Shown in pieces: positions 1 through 7,900 of a stretch of 10,297 nt of DNA. Under the pieces are notes generated by a model. That model was given only the letters and a program-made list of their open reading frames with translations, was not told where the DNA came from and did no database searches. Both the position numbers and the translations under genes were made by a program. Numbering within the stretch: the stretch's first letter is position 1; each line of letters opens with the position of its first letter. Where the stretch lies: NCBI GenBank assembly GCA_027717925.1, contig JALLON010000075.1, positions 1 to 10,297 of the forward strand, given 5' to 3'. The DNA comes from Acidobacteria bacterium AH-259-G07. Lineage in GTDB: Bacteria > Acidobacteriota > UBA6911 > RPQK01 > JADFOI01.

Positions 1-1755
1 TATAGCATGATCGTGATCTTAGTTTTCGTGCCGGTCTTCTTGCTCGAAGGGCTGGCCGGCTCGTTCTTTCGACCCCTCGCTGTCAGCTATATCCTGGCCG
101 TGGCGGCGTCGTTGCTCGTCGCCCTCACGGTCACTCCAGCTCTGGCTCTAATCCTCTTACCCGGGTCAGCAGCCAGACCGCACGGACCCGGGCTGATGCG
201 CGTCCTTCAACGTGGTTATGGTGTCCTTCTTCCGAAGGTTCTCGATCGCCCGCGACTGGCGATTGTCGTTCTGGCCATCGTTTTCGCGACGACCGCTCTT
301 GCGACACCTTTTTTGGGAGAGGAGTTCTTACCGGACTTTCAGGAGTACGACTTCCTGATGCACTGGGTCGGGAAGCCCGGCACGTCCATAGAAGCAATGA
401 GGCGCATTACGATACGTGTCAGTAAGGAGCTGAGGGCCATTCCTGGTGTGCGAAACTTTGGAGCGCACATAGGGCGTGCAGAGGTCGCTGACGAAGTGGT
501 CGGCCCAAACTTCACTGAGCTGTGGATCAGCATGGATCCCTCCGCCACATACGGGGAAACAGTCGCCAAAATCCGAGAAGTCATTGAGGGATATCCCGGG
601 CTTTATCGAGACGTTCTCACTTATCTCAAAGAAAGGATCAAGGAGGTTTTGACGGGGGGTAGCGCGGCAATCGTTATCCGGCTCTACGGGCCGGAGCTTG
701 ACGTGTTGCGGGCCAAAGCTGAAGAAGTGGCGTCGGCAATCGAACCCGTGTCCGGGGTTACCGATCTGGTAATCGAGCAGCAGACATTAATCCCCCACGT
801 TGAAGTCCGCGTCCGCCAGGAGGCTGCGAGGCGATTTGGTCTGACTTCGGGCCGAGTACGTCAAGCGGTCGCCACGGTGCTTCAAGGAACTTCTGTGGGC
901 CAGATCTATGACGAACAGAAAATTTTCGATGTCGTCGTCTGGGGAACGCCCGAGGCGCGACACGACTTGGGTTCACTTAGACAAATCCGAATCGACACGC
1001 CTTCTGGCGCAAACGTCGCACTGCGTGACATAGCTGAGATCTATGTTTCTCCGACCCCAAACCAAGTCAGCCACGAGAACGGCTCGCGAAAGATCGACAT
1101 CAGCTGTAACATCCGAGGTCGCGACCTCGGGTCCGCGGCTCGCGAGGTCGAGCAGGCCGTCCTTGGCGTGGAATTCGATCGGGGTTACCACCCCGAGATT
1201 CTGGGTGAATACGCGGCGCGGCAAGAGGCCCGCAACCGACTCCTTGGAGTTGCCGCGCTAAGCCTGTTGGGAATCGTCCTGATTCTGTACTCGGACTTCC
1301 TGTCCACACGCATTGCCCTGTTGCTGACATTGAGCTTGCCCTTCGCGTTGGTCGGTGCCGTCTGGAGCGCTTTTTTGAGCGGTGGCGTATTGTCACTAGG
1401 TTCCCTGGTGGGCTTTGTGACGGTCATCGGGATCGCTGCCCGCAACGGCATCATGCTAGTGAGCCACTATCGTCATCTTGAGACCGAGGAAGGGCTGCCT
1501 TTTGGAAGGAAGCTGATTCTGCAGGGTGCGGAAGAACGTCTGGCCCCAATTCTGATGACTGCCCTGACGACAGCTCTGGCGCTGGCACCGATCGTTGTCG
1601 GTGGAAGTCGCCCCGGCTACGAGATCGAGCACCCTATGGCCGTTGTCATCGTTGGTGGCCTATTTACTTCTACGATTCTTAACCTCTTTCTCACCCCGGT
1701 GCTCTATCAGGTGGTGATCCGAAAAGGAGAGTATCGAGCCGGACTAACCAGTTAG
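1..1755 (+). CDS. RND-family efflux pump permease, CusA/CzcA-like (C-terminal part)
   Basis: This is the C-terminal 584 residues of an inner-membrane proton-driven RND transporter, which would work with a periplasmic adaptor and an outer-membrane channel. The frame is open to the left edge and the first codons fall inside a membrane segment, so the ATG at 7 is internal and the true start lies upstream; full-length members have about 1,030-1,050 residues. Counting from that ATG, residues 1-52 form the end of the first membrane bundle, including the motif VPVFLLEGLAGSFFRPLA. A further helix lies at about 82-101, then a large periplasmic pore/docking region to about 410. Four or five more helices follow, the first at about 412-428. 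The motif SLGSLVGFVTVIGIAARNG followed by IMLVSHYRHLE is typical of the CusA/CzcA (heavy-metal) branch. The periplasmic entrance region (FLPDFQEYDFLMHW) is divergent, so I cannot name the exported substrate. The gene ends 362 bases before the next operon and is probably unrelated to it. Confidence 0.9.
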   Translation, partial: YSMIVILVFVPVFLLEGLAGSFFRPLAVSYILAVAASLLVALTVTPALALILLPGSAARPHGPGLMRVLQRGYGVLLPKVLDRPRLAIVVLAIVFATTALATPFLGEEFLPDFQEYDFLMHWVGKPGTSIEAMRRITIRVSKELRAIPGVRNFGAHIGRAEVADEVVGPNFTELWISMDPSATYGETVAKIREVIEGYPGLYRDVLTYLKERIKEVLTGGSAAIVIRLYGPELDVLRAKAEEVASAIEPVSGVTDLVIEQQTLIPHVEVRVRQEAARRFGLTSGRVRQAVATVLQGTSVGQIYDEQKIFDVVVWGTPEARHDLGSLRQIRIDTPSGANVALRDIAEIYVSPTPNQVSHENGSRKIDISCNIRGRDLGSAAREVEQAVLGVEFDRGYHPEILGEYAARQEARNRLLGVAALSLLGIVLILYSDFLSTRIALLLTLSLPFALVGAVWSAFLSGGVLSLGSLVGFVTVIGIAARNGIMLVSHYRHLETEEGLPFGRKLILQGAEERLAPILMTALTTALALAPIVVGGSRPGYEIEHPMAVVIVGGLFTSTILNLFLTPVLYQVVIRKGEYRAGLTS

Positions 1756-2117
1756 TGTACTGCAGGTCCTTCGACCATCGGAGGAATTTGGGGGCAGCGA
1801 CGCAGGAGTTCACTTTGCCCTTCCCACCTTCGGAGAACAACCAGCAAAGACGCAACTAACGAGGATAAATGCTTCATGCTTCTCACCGAATGAGGTTGAG
1901 CAGAAGTTTCTTGAAAAGCTCTTCGCTTCTGTCTCAAATGACTAGCCGCTGCCAAAAGAGGGTCAAGGCAAGGAAGATCAGATTAGAAGGGAATTGATTG
2001 TATCCTGGAGAAGAGAGGATCAAGAACCATTGATCATTTTCTTCTAATAAACGTCTAAGTTGTTACGTTATTTATTACGATGAGGGCGGTGAGGAGGACA
2101 CAGAGGCTAGGAATGAA
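1756..2117. other. Intergenic region between the pump gene and the sigma factor operon
   Basis: No convincing gene lies in these 362 bases. Short open stretches on either strand lack a ribosome binding site and any recognisable protein. The pump gene is not followed by a strong hairpin with a T-run, so I cannot point to a terminator. The part from about 1970 to 2080 is visibly richer in A and T than the flanking genes, as expected of a promoter and leader region for the downstream operon. I see no repeat, tRNA or riboswitch-like fold by eye. Confidence 0.6.
1911..1939 (+). promoter_or_regulatory. Weak candidate housekeeping-type promoter for the sigma/VWA/macroglobulin operon
   Basis: TTGAAA at 1911-1916 matches five of six bases of the -35 consensus. 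Exactly 17 bases later TCAAAT at 1934-1939 matches four of six of the -10 consensus. Transcription would start near 1946 and leave a leader of roughly 170 bases. The match is modest and could be chance in a region of this size. ECF-controlled operons are often autoregulated from a different promoter type, for which I found no well-spaced match here. Confidence 0.2.
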
Positions 2118-2121
2118 ATGA
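2103..2121 (+). promoter_or_regulatory. Sigma factor translation start region with an overlapping two-codon ORF
   Basis: A modest GAGG at 2103-2106 lies 11 bases before the assigned sigma start (ATG at 2118) but only 6 bases before another ATG at 2113. That earlier ATG opens a frame of just two codons (ATG AAA TGA, 2113-2121), whose end overlaps the sigma start codon. A stronger GAGGAGG at 2091-2097 is 20 bases from the sigma ATG, which is too far for normal use, and no in-frame ATG or GTG lies between them. The arrangement may reduce or couple sigma translation, or be coincidence. Confidence 0.3.
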
Positions 2122-2660
2122 ACTCATCGAGTCGAAGCGAATGGATTCGATCGGTGCTGGCTCAATACGAAGACCCCCTCACCCGTTATGCTGCGTCCAT
2201 TACGGGCGACATTGAACGGGCCCGTGATGTGGTTCAAGACACTTTTCTGCGGCTCTGTTCGCAAAAACCCTCCCGCGTCCGTGATCATCTGGCGCAGTGG
2301 CTTTTTACCGTATGTCGCAATCGGGCCGTGGACGTGCGCAGAAAGGAGAGCCGTATGAGTTCCACCATTGAAGTTCAGCTGGAGGCTCAACCAACCCAAG
2401 AACCGGAACCGTCCAAAGTTCTGGAACAAAAAGAACAGTTGAGTCAAGTCCTCCGCATATTGGAAACTCTGCCTTCCAACCAGCAGGAAGTGATCCGTCT
2501 GAAATTTCAAAGTGGTCTAAGCTACCGGGAAATCAGTCACGTTACTGAACTTTCAGTCAGCAACGTGGGTTTCTTGATCCACACCGGGCTGAAGACCGTT
2601 CGCCAAAAACTCAACGCCCAGTCGCGTTCGAGTTCGGCACTCCTAAGGAGGGTCAAATGA
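2118..2660 (+). CDS. ECF-family RNA polymerase sigma factor
   Basis: A 180-residue alternative sigma factor of the extracytoplasmic function group, which directs RNA polymerase to a small regulon in response to an envelope or external signal. Region 2 covers about residues 14-77: ARDVVQDTFLRL (35-46) matches the core-binding region 2.2 helix, and QWLFTVCRNRAVDVRRK (60-76) matches the -10-recognising regions 2.3-2.4. A variable acidic/polar linker follows (about 80-106). Region 4 (about 110-165) has the characteristic LETLPSNQQEVIRLKF and the helix-turn-helix around LSYREISHVTELSVSNVG, used for -35 recognition. Length is normal for the simple ECF type, with no extra C-terminal domain. The start at 2118 gives a full-length region 2 and no better in-frame ATG or GTG is seen, although its ribosome binding site is weak. 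The stop codon overlaps the next start (ATGA), implying translational coupling to the downstream anti-sigma-like gene, the usual layout of a sigma/anti-sigma pair. Confidence 0.93.
   Translation: MNSSSRSEWIRSVLAQYEDPLTRYAASITGDIERARDVVQDTFLRLCSQKPSRVRDHLAQWLFTVCRNRAVDVRRKESRMSSTIEVQLEAQPTQEPEPSKVLEQKEQLSQVLRILETLPSNQQEVIRLKFQSGLSYREISHVTELSVSNVGFLIHTGLKTVRQKLNAQSRSSSALLRRVK
2645..2651 (+). promoter_or_regulatory. Strong ribosome binding site of the VWA/anti-sigma gene
   Basis: AAGGAGG lies 5 bases before the ATG at 2657, inside the last codons of the sigma gene. It fixes the start of the downstream gene and the 4-base ATGA overlap. Confidence 0.85.
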
Positions 2661-4930
2661 TTATCGATTCCAATGATCCAAGATTAACAGCCTATGCTTT
2701 AGGTGAGCTAGAGGACGAAGACGAACGTATTGAGATAGAAAAGGCCCTGAAGCATTCTGAAGAGCTTCGCCGGGCGGTGACCGAGATTCGCGAAACGGCT
2801 GCGTTTATGGCGGCAGAGCTGCAAAAAGAACCGGCCCCCGGGCTTTCCGCAGAGCATCAGCAGAGAATCGAAACCAAGCTCCGGGCGCGCCCTGCTCCCT
2901 TTTTCTTTTCAACGAAGGGCAAATGGGTAATGGTTGGTGGGCTGGCGGCGGCCTGCCTTATACTTGTCGTGAACCTCACTCCAACTCTTTACCAAAGCCG
3001 TTCTGAGCGGCTCAGCGTGGCTGAGCTTCGCCGCCCCGCAACCGACATAGCTTCCTCCGAATCAGACACCATTGATCGGCAGCTCGCTGGCGAAAGTGTA
3101 GACAACACTGAAGGTAAATCAGTTACTCAAGAAGATCACTCTCAGCAGAGACTGCAAAGTGCCAGAGTTAAAAATGAAACCTCAGATCGTGGCCGACGAG
3201 ATACGCCCGCCAAAGTCAGTGACATCGAGAAAAGCCCCGAGCCTGAATCCCAGCGTTCGCAATTTCAGTTGGCCGAAGCAGACGAGGCGACTTTGGGAGG
3301 AGAAAAGGGCAAAGAGTCCGAACAGGTGGCCGGCCTTGTGAAGCAGGTGCTTGTGTCGGGCAAAGACAAGCTGTCTAGTTCGAAGCTGCGCAATGTGCCG
3401 TCTGCAGCGGGTCCTGCCGCGCGACTTAGGAGGGAAGCAAAATCCGCGGTGTTCGCGGACTCAAGACCACTCGACTTTCCCCAGCCCGATTTCAACACAG
3501 AAGCCTACGATCGGATCGTCGACAATCGATTCCTCGAGGTTTCTGAAAACCCCCTTTCCACCTTCTCCATTGATGTAGACACGGCCTCCTACTCTAACGT
3601 TCGCCGCTTTCTACGGCAGGAAATGCGACCGCCAAAAGATGCGGTTCGAATTGAAGAGATGCTGAACTATTTCTCCTACGACTACCCAGCACCTTCGGGG
3701 AAAGACCCTTTCTCGGTTCATGTCGAAGTGGCCCAGGCCCCCTGGAATTTGGGGCACCGGTTGGTCCGCGTGGGGCTCAAGGGGAAAGAGATTCAACTCG
3801 AGAAGCGACCCTCCAGCAACCTGGTTTTTCTGCTGGACGTCTCCGGGTCGATGCGACCGTCCAACAAGCTTCCCTTGCTCAAGAAAGGGATGCGCTTACT
3901 GGTGGAAAAACTGGGCGAGAATGACCAGGTTGCCATTGTCGTCTACGCGGGTGCCTCTGGGCTGGTTTTGCCCTCCACTTCCTGTGAGCAAAAGGAAAAG
4001 ATCATGGCAGCCTTGGAAAATCTTGAAGCTGGAGGATCGACCAATGGAGGTTCGGGGATTCAGCTTGCCTACGAGACGGCCGTATCCAATTTAATCCCGG
4101 GAGGGATCAACAGGGTTATTTTGGCCACCGATGGCGACTTCAACGTAGGTATCACCAATCAAGGAGATCTGACTCGCCTCATCGAAGAAAGAGCAAAGAG
4201 TGGGGTTTTTCTGAGCGTGCTCGGCTTTGGAATGGGCAACTACAAAGACTCTACCCTGGAAAAGCTGGCCGATATGGGCAACGGCAATTATGCCTACATT
4301 GACACAATCAACGAAGCGCGCAAGGTCCTGGTAGATCAGATCGACTCTACTCTGGTCACCATCGCCAAGGACGTCAAGATTCAGATCGAATTCAATCCGG
4401 TGCAAGTCCACGCTTACCGGTTGATTGGCTATGAAAACCGCCTCCTGCGCAAAGAAGATTTCAATGACGACACCAAGGACGCGGGTGAGATTGGCGCCGG
4501 CCATACCGTCACAGCGCTCTACGAAATCGTACCGGCAGGAAAGAAGATCCAGATTCCGGGCGTCGACCCTCTCAAGTATCAAAAGCCTATCGAAACCACC
4601 GATGTTGCTCAAGAAGGCGAACTCCTTATGTTGAAACTGCGCTACAAGGAGCCTGATGGGCAAACCAGTAAACTGTTGGAGTTCCCAGTCCGAGACAGCC
4701 ACAGAGCGTACAGCCAAGCTTCCCAGGACTTCAAATTCGCAGCTGCAGTGGCCTCCTTTGGCATGATTCTTCGGGAATCTCCCCACAAAGGCAATGCCAC
4801 GTTGGACAGCGTCCTGGAGCTGGCCGAAGAAGGTAAAGGAAGCGACCCTCATGGCTATCGAGGGCAATTCCTCGAGCTGGTGAAAAGGGCCAAAGCATTG
4901 GCTGGCTCTGACTCAAGTCCAAACCGGTAA
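2657..4930 (+). CDS. Membrane-anchored anti-sigma-like / von Willebrand factor A (YfbK-type) fusion protein
   Basis: This 757-residue protein probably holds the upstream sigma factor and senses something outside the inner membrane. Residues 1-56 resemble the N-terminal helices of anti-sigma proteins (DPRLTAYALGELEDEDERIE), but the zinc-finger His-x3-Cys-x2-Cys pattern is absent. One membrane helix lies at about 90-109, so the N-terminus should face the cytoplasm and the rest the periplasm. Residues 120-283 form a long charged, Ser/Glu/Lys/Arg-rich linker that looks disordered. From Tyr284 comes the domain that precedes VWA in YfbK-like proteins (NPLSTFSIDVDTASYSNVRR). The VWA domain follows with a complete MIDAS metal site: Asp394, Ser396 and Ser398 (DVSGSM), Thr462 (GGSTNGG) and Asp492 (ATDGD). 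From about Leu566 to the end is the DUF3520-type domain, ending in the conserved SDPHGYRGQFLELVKRAKAL. No enzyme activity is expected; metal-dependent protein binding is. The anti-sigma role is inferred from position and the N-terminal pattern; the VWA assignment is firm. Confidence 0.9.
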   Translation: MIIDSNDPRLTAYALGELEDEDERIEIEKALKHSEELRRAVTEIRETAAFMAAELQKEPAPGLSAEHQQRIETKLRARPAPFFFSTKGKWVMVGGLAAACLILVVNLTPTLYQSRSERLSVAELRRPATDIASSESDTIDRQLAGESVDNTEGKSVTQEDHSQQRLQSARVKNETSDRGRRDTPAKVSDIEKSPEPESQRSQFQLAEADEATLGGEKGKESEQVAGLVKQVLVSGKDKLSSSKLRNVPSAAGPAARLRREAKSAVFADSRPLDFPQPDFNTEAYDRIVDNRFLEVSENPLSTFSIDVDTASYSNVRRFLRQEMRPPKDAVRIEEMLNYFSYDYPAPSGKDPFSVHVEVAQAPWNLGHRLVRVGLKGKEIQLEKRPSSNLVFLLDVSGSMRPSNKLPLLKKGMRLLVEKLGENDQVAIVVYAGASGLVLPSTSCEQKEKIMAALENLEAGGSTNGGSGIQLAYETAVSNLIPGGINRVILATDGDFNVGITNQGDLTRLIEERAKSGVFLSVLGFGMGNYKDSTLEKLADMGNGNYAYIDTINEARKVLVDQIDSTLVTIAKDVKIQIEFNPVQVHAYRLIGYENRLLRKEDFNDDTKDAGEIGAGHTVTALYEIVPAGKKIQIPGVDPLKYQKPIETTDVAQEGELLMLKLRYKEPDGQTSKLLEFPVRDSHRAYSQASQDFKFAAAVASFGMILRESPHKGNATLDSVLELAEEGKGSDPHGYRGQFLELVKRAKALAGSDSSPNR

Positions 4931-4983
4931 TCACCGACACCAACTAGAACACGGAACTACAGTACCTCCCAGAGTCCAAGTAT

Positions 4984-4988
4984 AGGAG
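4984..4988 (+). promoter_or_regulatory. Ribosome binding site of the macroglobulin gene
   Basis: AGGAG lies 5 bases before the ATG at 4994, and the encoded protein then begins directly with a signal peptide, which fixes this start. The 63-base gap from the VWA gene (4931-4993) shows no obvious hairpin terminator or promoter, so read-through from the upstream genes is likely. Confidence 0.8.
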
Positions 4989-4993
4989 ACACT

Positions 4994-7900
4994 ATGAAGG
5001 CACTAGTACCTTTCTTGTCCCTGTTTATCCTTTTCGGCCTGAGTTCGGCACAGTTGCCTGGGGCCGACTACGAAGGGCTGAAGGAACAGGCCGAGAGACT
5101 TTACGCCGAAGGATCGTATCGGCGAGCTCATGAACTTTATGTAAAGGCGGATGAGCTGGATTTGCCTGAGGCTGAAGCTCGCTGGGTGGATTTCCGTCTG
5201 ACAGACACGCAATGGCGTGCCCAGGCAGCAACTCAAACTTCTGATAGCACCGAATTCGAGGAAGCTCGTCGTCAACTTGAAGCTCTGATAGGCCAAGCGC
5301 GGCGTCCGGAGCACCACGACCGGGTCTGGGCCGAAGCTCAGCAGTCCCTGGGAGATTTCTGGTGGCTCCGTCGAGACTCGCGAAACTGGGGGGCAGCCTG
5401 GACTCATTACCAGCAAGCCCTGAACTGGTGGGCCGACTCCAAGGACATGGAGACAGCCCGACGGCGTTATTTGGAAATCGTCTGGACAATAAGCGAACCC
5501 GGCTGGAGAGACTCACACTATTACTACGGCGCCTTTGGCAACATTCTCCCGCTGCAAATCCTGGAAAACGTCCTGAAAATTGCCCAGGGCGACCATGGCA
5601 AGGCTCGAGCCCACTACCTAATGGCGATGACTCTGAGGAACCAAGGAGACTGGGCACAGAAGCAGCGAGTTAGCAGAGAATTCGAGGCCGCCCTTCAAGG
5701 AGGTGCTACCAGTGATTGGTACGATGATTCTCTCTTTCACTACGCCCACTGGATGGCGAGTACGGGACGCATTACTTTTGACGAGAATAACCACTGGGTG
5801 CAGCAGCCCGACTATGTGAAAGCCCTCGAACTGTTTCGCCGGCTTGTCGAGCAATATTCTAAAGGAGAGACACGCTACTACGATGAAGGCAAGCGGCAGA
5901 TCAGCGAGATCACCTCGCCAAACCTGAGTGTAGCCGTCTCAAACATATTTCTTCCCGACTCGGAAATCCAGTTTCAGCTGAACTGGCGCAACGTAAAAAA
6001 GATCGATTTCAGTCTTTACGAGGTTGATCTGACCCGCGATGTGCGCTTCCGAGGCAGTAATGGTGGATGGCTGGATTCCATTTCGCCGATGCAGCAGGCG
6101 CTTTTCAAGTCCTGGTCGAAGGAAACCGGAGACCAGGGCGACCATAAGCCTGGAGCCCAGATATTAAGGATATGGGAAAAACTGCCGGTAGGGGCGTATC
6201 TATTGGTTGCCTCGGGGAATGGGAAAACAGCCAGAGACCTGGTCCTGGTCACTGACACCTCGCTAGTCCTGAAAACACAGGGCACACAGGCCCTGGTTTA
6301 TTATTGCAATGCCTTGGAAGGCTCTCCCATCACCAATGCCAGGGTTCACCTTTGGCAGTATTCTAACCAGGCAGGCAGGTGGCAAGACTGGGTGCTGGAC
6401 ACCAATCAGGAAGGCATCGCCGTTTTCGAGCTGGAAGTGACGTCAGCTGGACGGCAGGTCTTTGCTTTTGCCGCCCTCGATGAGCGGCAGGCCTTCGGTA
6501 TCGGCCACACTCCTTACTATTCCCGGGATCATCAATGGCGTATCTACGCCTTTACCGACCGGCCAGCTTACCGGCCTGGTGAAGAGGTGCATTGGAAAAT
6601 TGTGGCGCGCAAGGACAAGGACTTCCGCCTCTTCACGCCGTCCGAACAGAGAGTTGAGTTCGAGATCACGGATCCGCGTGGGGCAACGGTCAAGAAATCG
6701 GAGGTTACTCTAAATGCCTTTGGTAGTGCCTGGGGTTCGTTCGAATTGACCGATACGATGCCTCTAGGGGAATACAGCATTCGGTTTTGGGATGAGGATA
6801 GAAAACATTCAATCGGCAGCGCAAGGATGTTTCGTCTGGAAGAATACAAGTTGCCCGAATTTAAGATTAGCGTCCAGACACTAAAAGAGAACGGAAAGCA
6901 AAAAGTTTTTCGGCTGGGGGAGAGTGTCGAAGTGAGCCTTCAAGTGGACTACTACTTCGGAGCGCCCGTGTCTGGCGCCGAGGTGGACCTGTTGATCTAC
7001 CAACGACCATTTCACCACTGGTGGCGACCGAAGCGCGATTTCCCCTGGCTTTACCAGGAATCCTCATTTGACCGCAGTCATCAATACGGCAGTTGGAGGG
7101 GGCAAGTCGTTCGGCGAGAAAAGATCAAAACGGACGCCGATGGCAAAGCACTGTTTTCCTTTGACACGCCCGCGAACAGCAATCAGGACCAGGAATATGA
7201 GATCGAAGCGCGTGTGAGGGACTCTTCGCGTCGAGAAGTCATTGGCCGCTCCATCCTGCGGGTCACACGTCAGCCCTACTTTGCCTACTTGCATCCTCGC
7301 CACAACCTCTACCGGCCACAAGACACAGTTGAGATCAGAATCAAAGCTCTTGATGGCAACAATCAGCCAGTCCAGGTTCAGGGTACCGTCAAAGTGCAGC
7401 GCAGCTTCTGGGTGGAGATTTGGCTTAACCCGAATGGCCGTGAGGTCAAGGGGGAGAGACTCAGGAAGCTTCAGTCGGAGCTTCCGATATTCCCGCCGCC
7501 AGGGTCCTCTGGCCGAAGCTGGCGGCTCAAGTACCGGGGTTACCAGCATGAGGAAATTCTGACACGAAGTGTAAAAACCGACGGTCGGGGAGAAACTCAA
7601 TTTCGTTTCTCTCCGCAGCACGAGGGCTACTACCGGATCTTGTGGGCGAGTCACGATGAACGAAGCGGACCAATCGGTGCCGAGACCACTGTCTGGGTGG
7701 TGACGAATAGGACGACGGAACTCGGATACCGTCACGGGGGGCTCGAAATCGTCCTGGACAAGGACACCTTTCGCGTCGGCCAAAAGGCTCCCGTGATGCT
7801 GACAATCTCAACCGGCAACCGATACATCCTCTTTAGCCTGGAGGCGGAAGATCTCTACAGCTACCAACTGGTTCATGTCACCGGCACGGCCAAGCTCCTG

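Noticed and set aside
7..9. ATG at 7 as the start of a complete pump gene
   Set aside because: The frame is open to the left edge and the protein begins inside a membrane helix of the mid-part of the RND family, so it is an internal Met of a truncated gene.
1901..1931. Inverted repeat CAGAAG / CTTCTG as a terminator of the pump gene
   Set aside because: Only six base pairs around a 19-base loop and no T-run after it, too weak to call a terminator.
1752..1955. A 67-codon open frame on the - strand after the pump gene
   Set aside because: No ribosome binding site or recognisable protein; it overlaps the end of the pump gene and is probably chance.
2024..2055. Possible ECF-type promoter: GAACC at 2024-2028 and CGTC at 2052-2055
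   Set aside because: The elements resemble the AAC and CGTC motifs of ECF promoters, but the 23-base spacing is well above the usual 16-17. An alternative -10 TCTAA at 2043 is too close. Autoregulation remains possible but is not shown.
4091..4867. A 258-codon open frame on the - strand
   Set aside because: It lies wholly inside the VWA gene, antisense to its conserved VWA and C-terminal domains. It shows no recognisable motif, so I take it as a shadow of the real coding frame.
4931..4993. Independent promoter or terminator between the VWA and macroglobulin genes
   Set aside because: No hairpin with T-run and no well-spaced promoter pair are visible in these 63 bases, so I treat the genes as co-transcribed.
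5025..5657. A 210-codon open frame on the - strand
   Set aside because: Antisense to the signal-peptide and TPR-like part of the macroglobulin gene, whose own frame is continuous and has a good ribosome binding site. The antisense product is Pro/Arg/Ser-rich without family features.
7064..7783. A 239-codon open frame on the - strand
   Set aside because: Antisense to the central macroglobulin domains, which translate without interruption in the family-consistent frame.
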